Shown here: one piece after another, positions 32,644 to 40,101 of the stretch | Numbering within the stretch: the first letter of the stretch is position 1 | Layout of the letters: the number at the start of each line of letters is the position of its first letter | From: Micromonospora globispora | GTDB lineage: Bacteria > Actinomycetota > Actinomycetes > Mycobacteriales > Micromonosporaceae | Direction of reading: 5' to 3' | Assembly (NCBI RefSeq): GCF_003857015.1 | Contig: NZ_QGGF01000612.1 | Coordinates: 1-64,000, forward strand | Length of the DNA: 64,000 bases | Program-made: the position numbers and the translations under genes | The notes under the pieces: model-generated | Seen by the model: the letters and a program-made list of their open reading frames with translations, nothing else | The model's database searches: none | What the model was told of the DNA's origin: nothing

Positions 32644-33936
32644 TCAGTTCCCGCTGCGGTACGGGCCATCCACGTAGACGAGCGCGTCGCCGACGGCCCG
32701 CTCGGCGGACCCACTCGGCTGGTTGACCAGAGCGTCCTCGACGGCCATCGCGGTGGATCCGCCGCCGTCGAGGTTGACCGCGTTGTGCATGCCGAGCGCC
32801 TGGGCGACGGCGGCCGTCTCGTCCATGGTGGTGCCGACGCTCGTGGTCTGGCGGCCGTCGATGGTTGCGAGGACGATCTTCCCGTCCTGCGTGGTTCCGG
32901 CGATGGTACGGGGGTTGCGGGCGAAGAAGCTGCCGGAGCCGGCCGGTACGACGATCTGGCCGTCCGCGGTCAACGGGTAACGGCCGTTCACCCCGAACAG
33001 CCCGGGCCGCACGGGAAGTTCCTCGCCCTCCTGGTCGGTCAGGGTCGAGGTCCGATCCACGCACCCCTGCCCGGCCACATTCAGCAGGGCGGCGGTGTCC
33101 CGCCCGGTCGCCTGCAGCGAGGTCTCGCCGGCGGCCAGGGTGGTGCCGCGGGTGGTCGAGGTGCGCACCACGCAGCCGAGCCGGTCGAGCACGACCTCCA
33201 CGCCGGCGCCGGTCGGGGTGGACGAGGCGAATTCGGGGGTGAACTCGACGACGTCGCCTGGGAGGGTGCACTGTGTCTGGTCGGCGAGGGTGGCGCAGCC
33301 GGCGGGGACGACCGGCGGGTGGTTGACGAACTCCAGCGGCAGGGTGGCGTCGGTCTGCCGGTTCCGTACGCTGCCCGACCAGGTCAGCTTCCCGGTCAGG
33401 GCGCGGTTGCTGTTGGCGTCGACGACGAAGTTGACCTCGGCCGGGTCGGTGGTGGGCTCGCTGAGCAGCTTCCCGCCGAACAGCCCCAGCCCGACCGGGT
33501 CGCCGGGGTAGAGCTGGCTGGCGGTGAAGGTGAAGAAGGAGGCGTTGACCCCGGCGAGCGCGCCGGAGGCGCGGACGAGGTCCGTGGTCTTCTCGACCTG
33601 GCTCAGGTTCGGGCCGTACGTCGCCTGCAGGTGCCCGTGGGCCTGGCTCGGGTCGATGGTGAGTACGTTGACCACCCACGGGCCCCGGGTGGTGGTGTTG
33701 ATCTGGTCGGCTGGGGCAGGCTCGGTCCCCCGCTCGATCCGGGTCAGGGTGACGCCGTCGGCCAGCGCATGGCTGGTGTGTACCTCCGGCAGGTCGGCGT
33801 CGCCCAGCGGGAGGGTGTCGCCGGCGGCCTCGGCGCGGGCGCCCGGAACGACACCGAGAGCCACCGCGGCCAGCGCGGCAGCCGCGATCGCCCCGGTACG
33901 GCGGAAGCGGGACAGGCCAGGATTAGAAGCAGTCAT
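32644..33936 (-). CDS. Secreted phosphodiester glycosidase (NAGPA-like)
   Basis: From the ATG at 33936 (MTASNPGLSRFRRTGAIAAA) there is a signal peptide ending ARAEAA. The 430-residue protein contains the NAGPA domain, LVRASGALAGVNASFFTFTA near the start and DETAAVAQALGMHNAVNLDG with GGGSTAMAVE at the end, the conserved active-site region. Between them is an inserted beta-rich stretch. Family members cut sugars from phosphodiester glycosides, for example on wall polymers. A longer frame starts at 33981. Paired cysteines fit secretion. It converges on a glycerophosphodiesterase, both acting on extracellular phosphodiesters. Confidence 0.85.
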   Translation of the reverse strand: MTASNPGLSRFRRTGAIAAAALAAVALGVVPGARAEAAGDTLPLGDADLPEVHTSHALADGVTLTRIERGTEPAPADQINTTTRGPWVVNVLTIDPSQAHGHLQATYGPNLSQVEKTTDLVRASGALAGVNASFFTFTASQLYPGDPVGLGLFGGKLLSEPTTDPAEVNFVVDANSNRALTGKLTWSGSVRNRQTDATLPLEFVNHPPVVPAGCATLADQTQCTLPGDVVEFTPEFASSTPTGAGVEVVLDRLGCVVRTSTTRGTTLAAGETSLQATGRDTAALLNVAGQGCVDRTSTLTDQEGEELPVRPGLFGVNGRYPLTADGQIVVPAGSGSFFARNPRTIAGTTQDGKIVLATIDGRQTTSVGTTMDETAAVAQALGMHNAVNLDGGGSTAMAVEDALVNQPSGSAERAVGDALVYVDGPYRSGN

Positions 33937-34031
33937 GCCCGTGACCCTGGCGGCGCCACGGAACCACGTACCCGACGCCATTTGACACCGAGTCGAATTG
34001 TGGTGAAAGGACTTACCCGAGGGAGGCGGTT

Positions 34032-34490
34032 GTGAACGGCACCGACAAGCCGATCGGCTACTGGCTCAAGCACCTGCACAACCTGATCGACGAGCAGTTC
34101 GACGCGACGCTGGGCGACCTCGGCCTCGACCGCCGGCAGTGGCAGATCCTGAACGTGCTCTCCGGCGCGACGCGCAGCCGCGGCGAGATGGAGCAGGCGC
34201 TCGCACCGTTCTGGCCGGATGGCGTACCCCAACTCGAGGCCGCCCTTGACGGCGCCGACGGCCTGGTCACGCGGGGATGGGTGGGGTACGACGCCGACGC
34301 GCTCACCCTGACGGAGCAGGGGCGCGCGGCACACGGCGCGGCGGCTGAGCGCGTCGGCGAGACGCGGCTGCTGCTGCTGCGCGGGCTCACCCCCGAGCAG
34401 TACGCCGAGACCGTCCGGATCCTGTCGGTCATGGCCGACAACCTCGAGGCGGCGTTGGCAGGCCGCGCGGCGGACGGCAAACAGGACTGA
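34032..34490 (+). CDS. MarR family winged-helix regulator
   Basis: The 152-residue protein (GTG start after GGGAGG) has a MarR-like layout: long helix GYWLKHLHNLIDEQFDATLG, RRQWQILNVLSGATRSRGEM, DGADGLVTRGWVGYDADALT (wing) and a C-terminal dimer helix ENEQYAETVRILSVMADNLE in essence (EQYAETVRILSVMADNLEAA). It lacks the usual clear recognition helix sequence, so it is a divergent member. It lies divergent to the phosphodiester glycosidase; target unknown. Confidence 0.72.
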   Translation: MNGTDKPIGYWLKHLHNLIDEQFDATLGDLGLDRRQWQILNVLSGATRSRGEMEQALAPFWPDGVPQLEAALDGADGLVTRGWVGYDADALTLTEQGRAAHGAAAERVGETRLLLLRGLTPEQYAETVRILSVMADNLEAALAGRAADGKQD

Positions 34491-34534
34491 TGGGCCTGCG
34501 GTCCGTACCTCGGCCAGCAGAAGTCGCAGCCCTC

Positions 34535-34918
34535 TCAGCGGCGCGGCTTCGGCACCTGCCGGTTGAAGCGGGGCTTGAGGGCCAGGACCAGGGCTTCCTT
34601 CGTACCCTCCGGGTTGTCGGTCTCCTGCCAGCGGACCTCGCACCGGCCCAGCCAGTCGGCGATGTCCGCAGCCGACGCCTCGTGGCCGGGCTGGTCGAGG
34701 AGCTGGCCGACCTGCTCGTGCAGCACCGACGAATCCCGGTTACCCGTCAAGTGCTGCCGGAGGCGATTGCGCAGGTTCCCGGTGTAGCCGACGTAGACGA
34801 CCGTGCCGCGGTCGAGGACCACGTGCACGCCGGGCGAGCGAGGAGCGCCGGCGGCGGCTTCCATCGTGTACGGCTGGGGAGGCGTGAAGGCGGCCAGAAG
34901 ATCTTCGGCGTCGAGCAT
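34535..34918 (-). CDS. GIY-YIG nuclease domain protein
   Basis: The 127-residue protein has the small GIY-YIG core with V replacing I: GVHVVLDRGTVVYVGYTGNL followed by RNRLRQHLTGN, and the Arg and Glu positions in LVLALKPRFNRQ further on. Stand-alone GIY-YIG proteins of this size occur in mobile and defence gene sets as well as in repair. It precedes the left flank of the accessory region and points toward the MarR gene. Confidence 0.75.
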   Translation of the reverse strand: MLDAEDLLAAFTPPQPYTMEAAAGAPRSPGVHVVLDRGTVVYVGYTGNLRNRLRQHLTGNRDSSVLHEQVGQLLDQPGHEASAADIADWLGRCEVRWQETDNPEGTKEALVLALKPRFNRQVPKPRR

Positions 34919-34936
34919 CCCCGGACGGTACCGGTA

Positions 34937-35191
34937 TCAGCCCTCCCCCGCGGTCCCGCACGATCCGGGGTGCCCGTCGCGTAGTCGGCACCGCTGGCCG
35001 CCGTCAAGCCGAGCGTCGCACCAGACCCTGTGGCGGAGGTGCTGCCTGTCCTCCTCGCTGAGGGTGGTCTCGCCGAAATCGAGGGCGGCGACGTGGCCGA
35101 GGGAGTCGTACAGTGCGACGGCCAGGTCGGTGGCGGCGTCGTGGCTGGTCAGGGTGGTGGGCAGGTGGATGATCCAGCGGGGCTCGGTCAC
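34937..35191 (-). CDS. Small uncharacterised protein, third gene of a coupled operon
   Basis: The 84-residue protein starts at a GTG (35191) that overlaps the stop of the DivIVA-like gene (GTGA). It reads TEPRWIIHLPTTLTSHDAAT, DLAVALYDSLGHVAALDFGE, and has two cysteines at the end (WCDARLDGGQRCRLRDGHPG, then SC). The cysteines and His in the tail could bind a metal. No family is recognised. It is the last gene of a three-gene operon transcribed away from the GntR control region. Confidence 0.6.
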   Translation of the reverse strand: MTEPRWIIHLPTTLTSHDAATDLAVALYDSLGHVAALDFGETTLSEEDRQHLRHRVWCDARLDGGQRCRLRDGHPGSCGTAGEG

Positions 35192-35454
35192 GGCCGCCAC
35201 CGGTTGTTGAGTGACCAGTCGGGGTCCGGGTGGCGGCAGCCGGTGTGGCGGGACTGCCACTGGCGTAGGGCCTGGCGGATGCGTTCGGCCTCCGTGTTGG
35301 CGGTGGTCAACTCGCGGTGCAGGCGGTCGAGTTCGTCGGCGAGCTGGTTGAGGTAGGCGTGGACCTGGTCGGGGTCGAGGCCACGCCAGCGTGTGTCGAA
35401 GGCGGCGGCGCGGACCTGGTGCGGTTGCAGGCGTTCCCCGGTCACATAGATCAT
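35188..35454 (-). CDS. DivIVA-like coiled-coil protein
   Basis: The 88-residue protein reads LQPHQVRAAAFDTRWRGLDP, DQVHAYLNQLADELDRLHRE, LTTANTEAERIRQALRQW. The AAAFDTRWRGLDPDQV pattern followed by a coiled coil is the signature of the DivIVA N-terminal domain, which recognises curved membrane. The protein is much shorter than chromosomal DivIVA/Wag31. Its ATG overlaps the stop of the upstream gene (ATGA) and its stop overlaps the downstream GTG. Confidence 0.72.
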   Translation of the reverse strand: MIYVTGERLQPHQVRAAAFDTRWRGLDPDQVHAYLNQLADELDRLHRELTTANTEAERIRQALRQWQSRHTGCRHPDPDWSLNNRWRP

Positions 35455-35705
35455 GGCTGCCTCGCGGTCTGTTCGGCGACCACGGCCTCGATCTCCCGCT
35501 CGCTCAGGCCGCGACGGATCAGGACGCGCCGGCCCCAGCGGTGCAGGCGGCAGGGGTGCGGGGCGCGGTCGTTGCGGCAGCGCGGGCCGTCGGGCCACTG
35601 CTCGGCGGCGTGCACGGTAACTGCCTTGACGGCGAAGGTGACGTCTTCGGCGGTGACGTAGGGCGGTAGGGGTAGTTCGCCGAGGAAGTCGTCGATCGAG
35701 TCCAT
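35451..35705 (-). CDS. Small conserved actinobacterial protein, paralogue of the gene at 1-415
   Basis: The 84-residue protein (GGGAGGG before its ATG) contains PPYVTAEDVTFAVKAVTVHA, then AEQWPDGPRCRNDRAPHPCR and LHRWGRRVLIRRGLSEREIE. The block with CRND, PCRLHRWGRRVL is shared with the truncated gene at the left edge. Two conserved cysteines and a His could bind a metal. It opens the three-gene operon whose genes overlap by 4 bases each. Function unknown; such operons appear next to GntR regulators in actinomycetes (recollection, not checked). Confidence 0.68.
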   Translation of the reverse strand: MDSIDDFLGELPLPPYVTAEDVTFAVKAVTVHAAEQWPDGPRCRNDRAPHPCRLHRWGRRVLIRRGLSEREIEAVVAEQTARQP

Positions 35706-35750
35706 GTCCCTCCCATTGCTGGATGGTTGCGGCGCCGAGGCGGGCGGGGA

Positions 35751-35782
35751 CGACAGGTACGACCACGCGTCCGTACCTGTCG
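35751..35782. promoter_or_regulatory. Perfect 11-bp inverted repeat upstream of the three-gene operon
   Basis: CGACAGGTACG (35751-35761) and CGTACCTGTCG (35772-35782) form an 11-bp perfect inverted repeat around a 10-base centre, 46 bases before the start of the first operon gene. It could be an operator or an attenuator stem in the leader. Confidence 0.5.
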
Positions 35783-35898
35783 GAGCCCAGCACCCACCCC
35801 GGGCCTGCCTGTTACTCCCACCGCTGTGTCACGGCCGGAAGTCCTGTTCTCTGCTCCTCCCTCCGTCGATGCAGCGGCTGTGGCGGGAAGCTTCTGTG

Positions 35899-35968
35899 CG
35901 TCGGAGCAGCGCGCTGGCCAGCGCGAACTCGGGGGATTCGGCCAGCCGAGGCGGCTGCTGCTCCGACG
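35899..35968. other. 70-bp element that can fold as a three-way junction or cruciform
   Basis: CGTCGGAGCAGC (35899-35910) pairs with GCTGCTCCGACG (35957-35968), a perfect 12-bp closing stem. Inside are a perfect 16-base palindrome CGCGCTGGCCAGCGCG (35910-35925) and a second small stem CTCGG/CCGAG. Nothing here codes for protein. Such nested dyads are typical for plasmid origins, transfer origins or recombination sites. Which applies is unknown. Confidence 0.5.
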
Positions 35969-36013
35969 AAGGATCCACCGCAGTGCCTAGCTGGGGCGCT
36001 TCCTCGCCTTCCC

Positions 36014-36038
36014 ACTTTACCGGCGTTACTGGTAAAGT
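36014..36038. promoter_or_regulatory. Probable GntR operator
   Basis: ACTTTACC-N9-GGTAAAGT (36014-36038) is a perfect 8-bp inverted repeat, 69 bases before the GntR start, in the control region shared with the divergent three-gene operon. Inverted repeats with TTTAC/GTAAA arms are usual for small GntR repressors of actinobacterial integrative elements. Confidence 0.55.
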
Positions 36039-36106
36039 CAACGATGCCCTTGAAGTTCTCCCGGCTCCCGTGATCAGATGTGTGGGTCTAGCTGGGAGTA
36101 CTTCGC

Positions 36107-36361
36107 ATGCCCGCACCACGTAAGTTCGAGCCGCACTACCGGCGAATCATCGCCGACATCAGGGAGCGCATCGCCTCGGGCGAGTGGCCTCCCGGCCACA
36201 AGCTGCCATCCACAAAGGCGCTCGCCGAGATGTACGAGGTCGGCAGCCAGTCAACAGTCCGCCAGGCCATCACGATCCTCATCGAGACAGGCGAGCTGTA
36301 CGGCCACCAAGGCCTCGGCGTCTTTGTCGCCGGACGAGGTGCAACTGCATCCGAAGGCTAA
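36107..36361 (+). CDS. Minimal GntR family regulator
   Basis: The 84-residue protein is just the GntR winged helix: YRRIIADIRERIASGEWPPG, HKLPSTKALAEMYEVGSQST, VRQAITILIETGELYGHQGL, GVFVAG. It has no effector-binding domain, like small repressors found on actinobacterial integrative elements. A GGGAG precedes the ATG. Its stop codon overlaps the stop of the convergent EVE-HNH pseudogene, which was truncated at this point. It probably controls itself and the divergent three-gene operon. Confidence 0.85.
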   Translation: MPAPRKFEPHYRRIIADIRERIASGEWPPGHKLPSTKALAEMYEVGSQSTVRQAITILIETGELYGHQGLGVFVAGRGATASEG

Positions 36362-37060
36362 GCGGGGGGGCACAATGCAAGTCGAAGGAGCGTGTGCAGA
36401 TCCGCGCGGAGGATGAGGCCGTTCGTGATGCGGTTGCCGTGCGGACCCATGTACGAGTCGGTGTGCGCCGCTTCGAGTACAGCGTCGGCCGACTCACCGG
36501 TCACGACACACCTTCCGTCATACGCGTCGAGCAGCCGCTGCCGGAAGCTCGCCTGCCCCTGCCGCTGAACGATGTATCGCAGTGTGCGGAGCCGCAGGTC
36601 CTCGGCAGGATCTGGTTCGCCTTCAAGATCAGGCAGCGCGATGCTCCTGGACCGCAGCCAGCCATCGAGGACATCTACCGTCCTCCGGTCGGCTCGGACC
36701 GCCGCTCTCTGGGCGACCTGACCGAACGCCGAGCGCGGGATCGGCTCTCGCATCAGCTTATGAGTGGCGTCGAGGTTCCAGATCGAGCAACGCGTACCAA
36801 TGGTTACCGTCGGGATAGATGTCGACAGCCTTCCCTAGTGCGCAGATGTACTGGTATCGACCAGCGGCGTAGACCCAGACCGCATCGCCGGGCCGCATTT
36901 TGCGGTACCCGGTGCCAAGGATCCACGGATCCGCCTTGTCAGGGCTCTGCTCAATGTCGTCAAGCAGACGCTGCGATGACACCTCAGTGTCCCCATTTGG
37001 GTTGTCGAGGTAGTAGTCGCTCTTCTCGTTCGTCGGGTAGATCCGGTGAGTGACCGACAC
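36358..37060 (-). pseudogene. EVE-HNH nuclease (type IV-like restriction), frameshifted and truncated
   Basis: The N-terminal part from 37060 (MSVTHRIYPTNEKSDYYLDN) has an EVE/PUA-like pattern: WILGTGYRKMRPGDAVWVYA, AGRYQYICALGKAVDIYPDG. After LLDLE the frame stops with RRHS, but the next frame continues NLDATHKLMREPIPRSAFGQ, so one frameshift lies near 36780. The C-terminal part has the HNH motif FRQRLLDAYDGRCVVTGESA, EAAHTDSYMGPHGNRITNGL, ILRADLHTL. A second extra base near 36387 disrupts the expected LFDL, and the gene ends in the GntR stop. EVE-HNH proteins cut DNA with modified bases. This copy is dead. Confidence 0.75.
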
Positions 37061-37188
37061 CGTTGAGTCCCTCCGTCCTACAGACCGCGGTCCCTGCCCC
37101 GCGCCATGCGATGACCTCGATGCGGAGGCCGCTTACGGCCTCAGCAAGCCCGAGTTCGTTCGCCCAGGCACAGGTCTAGGGGCGGCAC

Positions 37189-38322
37189 TCATTCGCCTTG
37201 GGCGGGGAGCGTCGGAGCCTCGACTACGGGGTCCTCTGGCCGCGCGCGCCGCCATGCACCTCCGTTGACCTCGACGAATGGCTCGGGGTCACCTTGTCCC
37301 CAAGGGTGCAGACGAGTGCTGACGAACCTGCCGAGCGTGGGTGCAGGCAGGCCGAGTTCTTGTGCCATCTGGGGGTGCGGCGCATAGTGACCGAAGATCA
37401 CTATGCCCTCGGGCTTCAACTTCCTACGAGCGTCGCGTACTCGCTTGGCACTGTCGACTTGTTGGGCGGCGGTGAGGACCGTGGCCCGATTGACCAGCTC
37501 GCCGGTCAGTTCTCGGAACAGGTTCGTGACGGCGGTCTGACCATGCCTGGCGTAGGCGATGAGGTCCAGCTTGGTGGCGTCCTTGATATGTAGAAGCGTA
37601 TTGCTCACAAGGTCCGCACCGGGCACTACCCAGAGGATGCGGTCACGCCCGCGATCATTGAGCCGTCGTTTCCCGTCGCGCTGGCGTCCCAATGGTTTGA
37701 GCACCTCTTCGCTTATGCGAATGAGGCCCGATGCCCACCGCGCGGTGTACTCGTTGGCCCAGGCGACGAAAGCCAGCTTGGCGCCCCGGCTGTGCATCTC
37801 CTGGGGGATCTCCCAGTCGTACAGGTTCAACGACCACTTGCAGTCGACGTCCACGCCGGCTATCCGATAATCGAGTTCCTCCCCGTCGTCGAAGCCGAAT
37901 TCCCGCTGCAGCCAGATCTCGACGAGTGTGCCTATGTGCGTCTTCTCGGTCTTCATGAGCTGTGTGAAGTCCCAGCGGCCGGTACGTTGGCCGTCGTAGA
38001 TCTGGTCGAGCGCTTCCCGGATCGCATATCCCGTTCGTACGCCGTCTGGATCCATGGACTTGATGGCCGCATATACACCCCACAGCTCGGGGTCCTCCTG
38101 CGGGGTGGGCGGCCGTGCGTCCGTTCGGAACGGCGCGGGCCCCGTGGCAGGTCGTGGCCGGCCCGTGGTTGACGGGCGGCGTGGCAGTACGCGCCTGCGG
38201 TGTACCCGGAGGGTACGTGGTATCACGACCTCGACGGTGCGTGGTGTCACGACATCGACGGTGCGAGGTATCACGACATCGACCGCGTCATCCGAGAAGA
38301 GTTCACCTTGAGTGACCGACAC
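37189..38322 (-). CDS. naeIR-like: NaeI-family type II restriction endonuclease
   Basis: The 377-residue protein matches R.NaeI (target GCCGGC, a type IIE enzyme needing two sites) along its length: SMDPDGVRTGYAIREALDQI, YDGQRTGRWDFTQLMKTEKT, HIGTLVEIWLQREFGFDDGE, LDYRIAGVDVDCKWS, and a late LKPEGIVIFGHYAPHPQMAQ. The NaeI catalytic residues are conserved with the same spacing: Glu135, Asp151, Asp160 and Lys162. The ligase-like segment of NaeI is ALDQIYDGQR here (residues 104-113). The N-terminus carries a 70-residue extension with three 8-residue repeats not found in NaeI. It lies 72 bases after the methyltransferase gene, same strand. Specificity for GCCGGC is inferred from the family. Confidence 0.9.
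   Translation of the reverse strand: MSVTQGELFSDDAVDVVIPRTVDVVTPRTVEVVIPRTLRVHRRRVLPRRPSTTGRPRPATGPAPFRTDARPPTPQEDPELWGVYAAIKSMDPDGVRTGYAIREALDQIYDGQRTGRWDFTQLMKTEKTHIGTLVEIWLQREFGFDDGEELDYRIAGVDVDCKWSLNLYDWEIPQEMHSRGAKLAFVAWANEYTARWASGLIRISEEVLKPLGRQRDGKRRLNDRGRDRILWVVPGADLVSNTLLHIKDATKLDLIAYARHGQTAVTNLFRELTGELVNRATVLTAAQQVDSAKRVRDARRKLKPEGIVIFGHYAPHPQMAQELGLPAPTLGRFVSTRLHPWGQGDPEPFVEVNGGAWRRARPEDPVVEAPTLPAQGE
38216..38287. repeat. Three 24-bp tandem repeats in the NaeI-like gene
   Basis: Three in-frame copies, 38216-38239, 38240-38263 and 38264-38287, differ by a few bases and encode the 8-residue unit VDVVxPRT in the N-terminal extension of the endonuclease. Slippage-prone repeats near a start codon can vary in copy number. 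Confidence 0.85.
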
Positions 38323-38394
38323 AGGCGGAGGCTGCCAGACCAGGCTCCCCTCGTCAAACAGCCCCGTTCCGTGTTGCTCTATGGGGCTGACAGT

Positions 38395-39501
38395 TCAGCG
38401 CAGGTAATCTTTGAGGTGGCGCGCGATGGCTGCGGCCAAGCCGGACGGCACCGCGTTGCCGATCTGCTTGGCTATCTCGATCTTCGAACCGCACCACAGG
38501 TAATCCTTGGGGAAGTCCTGCAGCAGTGACGCCTCGTAGTGAGTGATGACGCGGTTCACCCGCCGTGCCGGGTCGACGGGATCCCACTGCGGATGAAGGT
38601 ACTGGCCCTTCTCTGGCTTGAAAAATTCCGTGCGGATCGTCAACGACGGCGCATCCCAGCGCATGCGTCCCATGACGTCCGTCGTCCCGGTCTTCTTCTC
38701 ACGCCAACAGCGAGACAAGAGGTGGTCCGGGAGGTTGAAACGACCTCCACCTGGAGGGATGTGGTCATAGCGTTCGAGCGATCGAGCTGTAGGTTGTCGA
38801 CCGAAATGGATGTCTGTTCCTTTGAACTCACCCTTGATGCGCTCGCCGAAATACTCCGTCGTGGCGTCGGGAAGCTCTGTCGTAGCCGGATGCTCATCCA
38901 CGGATCCGATGCGGCTACGCACCGTCTCCCATGGCAGGAGATCCCCGGTCGGCACCTTGGCGTGTGTGGGCAGCGGTAGCGGTATGCTGCCGATGCGGGA
39001 TCCGATCACGATGGTACGAGGACGACGTTGCGCCACTCCGTAGTCGGCTGCGAGCAGGACTCCCGAGCTGAGCTCGTAGTCCTTGATAATGCCGTGGTCG
39101 GCCTCGTTGAACAGGAGCTGGAACTCGCTGGTTCTCGAGAAGCGCTCCACGTTCTCGATGACGAACACCTGGGGCTGCGCCGTTACAACGAAGCGGAGAT
39201 ACTCCTTCCAGAGCTTGTTGCGCGGATCGTCGACGTCCTTGCTGCCAAGGTTCGAGAACCCCTGGCAGGGCGGCCCACCGATGATCACCTCAGCCTGAGG
39301 GATCTCGTCTTCACGGACGAGGGCGATGTCCCCCCACCGCGTGTGCGATTCGCCAAAGTTGGCGGCGTAGGTTGCCGCCGCCGCCAAGTCCCACTCTACA
39401 GAGAGAACCGGACGAAAGCCCTCACTATGGAAACCGACGGTCATACCGCCGCACCCTGCAAACAGGTCGATCATGCTTAGGCGGTCGCTCACCCGCGACA
39501 T
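38395..39501 (-). CDS. naeIM-like: C5-cytosine DNA methyltransferase of the NaeI system
   Basis: The 368-residue enzyme has all main C5-methyltransferase motifs: I MIDLFAGCGGMTVGF, IV IIGGPPCQGFSNLG (catalytic Cys79), VI VFVIENVERF, VIII QRRPRTIVIGSR, IX SRIGSVDEH with the preceding target region, and X IGNAVPSGLAAAIARHL. Its place directly upstream of the NaeI-like endonuclease implies that it protects GCCGGC. In class 2 DISARM a C5 methyltransferase is also part of the system, so it might serve both. It diverges from the vsr gene by 53 bases. Confidence 0.92.
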   Translation of the reverse strand: MSRVSDRLSMIDLFAGCGGMTVGFHSEGFRPVLSVEWDLAAAATYAANFGESHTRWGDIALVREDEIPQAEVIIGGPPCQGFSNLGSKDVDDPRNKLWKEYLRFVVTAQPQVFVIENVERFSRTSEFQLLFNEADHGIIKDYELSSGVLLAADYGVAQRRPRTIVIGSRIGSIPLPLPTHAKVPTGDLLPWETVRSRIGSVDEHPATTELPDATTEYFGERIKGEFKGTDIHFGRQPTARSLERYDHIPPGGGRFNLPDHLLSRCWREKKTGTTDVMGRMRWDAPSLTIRTEFFKPEKGQYLHPQWDPVDPARRVNRVITHYEASLLQDFPKDYLWCGSKIEIAKQIGNAVPSGLAAAIARHLKDYLR

Positions 39502-39554
39502 GTTAGTTGCCCCTGCTCTCGAAGCAACGCCGGCGCGCCGGTGAGGTAGAACGC

Positions 39555-40010
39555 ATGTCCGAAAAATCCTGGGCTTCGTCCGCAGGGGTGCGGAAGTCCA
39601 TGCAGGCGAATACGGGACGCGACACGCGGCCTGAACTGGCGCTCCGCCGGGCCGTGCACGCCCTCGGCTTGCGCTATTACGTCAACAGGCGTCCGATCAA
39701 ATCCGTCCGCCGCACGGCAGACCTCCTGTTTCCGCGCCTGCGGCTCGCGGTGTTCCTTGACGGTTGCTTCTGGCACGGCTGCCCTGACCATCACACGGTG
39801 GCCAAGAGGAACGCCGCCTTCTGGGCTGAGAAGGTCTCGACCAATCGTCGACGGGATGCCGAGACGAACGCCGTCTTGGCGACGGCAGGCTGGATAGTCG
39901 TGAGGATCTGGGAGCACGAGCCTGCGGAAGAGGCTGCAGCCAAGGTGGCACGCGTTGCGGCGCGGCTACGGAGAGCCGGCCGCGCGGCGGACGAGTGCAC
40001 TGAGCCTTGA
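39555..40010 (+). CDS. vsr: Very short patch repair (Vsr) endonuclease
   Basis: The 151-residue protein has the Vsr pattern: RKSMQANTGRDTRPELALRR, AVHALGLRYYVNRRPIKSVR, RTADLLFPRLRLAVFLDGCF, WHGCPDHHTVAKRNAAFWAE, with the catalytic Asp56. Vsr nicks next to T:G mismatches left by deamination of 5-methylcytosine, so its pairing with the divergent C5 methyltransferase is functionally sensible. The ATG at 39555 has only a weak ribosome site. It is the first gene of the plus-strand block; 91 bases separate it from the helicase gene. Confidence 0.92.
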   Translation: MSEKSWASSAGVRKSMQANTGRDTRPELALRRAVHALGLRYYVNRRPIKSVRRTADLLFPRLRLAVFLDGCFWHGCPDHHTVAKRNAAFWAEKVSTNRRRDAETNAVLATAGWIVVRIWEHEPAEEAAAKVARVAARLRRAGRAADECTEP

Positions 40011-40101
40011 GGTATGTCCGTCCGCGCGCCGGTACATTCAGCCGCTCAGTCGAAGCTCTCGGCCGACTAGGGGTCCCACCAACGGTACTTCGGTCCCCAT
40101 A

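Noticed and set aside
34535-34918. GIY-YIG gene as a homing endonuclease of the island
   Set aside because: It is a small stand-alone protein outside the low-G+C block, with no intron, intein or target site evidence.
38216-38287. Possible short CRISPR-like array
   Set aside because: The three 24-bp units are directly adjacent, without spacers, and in frame in the NaeI-like gene.
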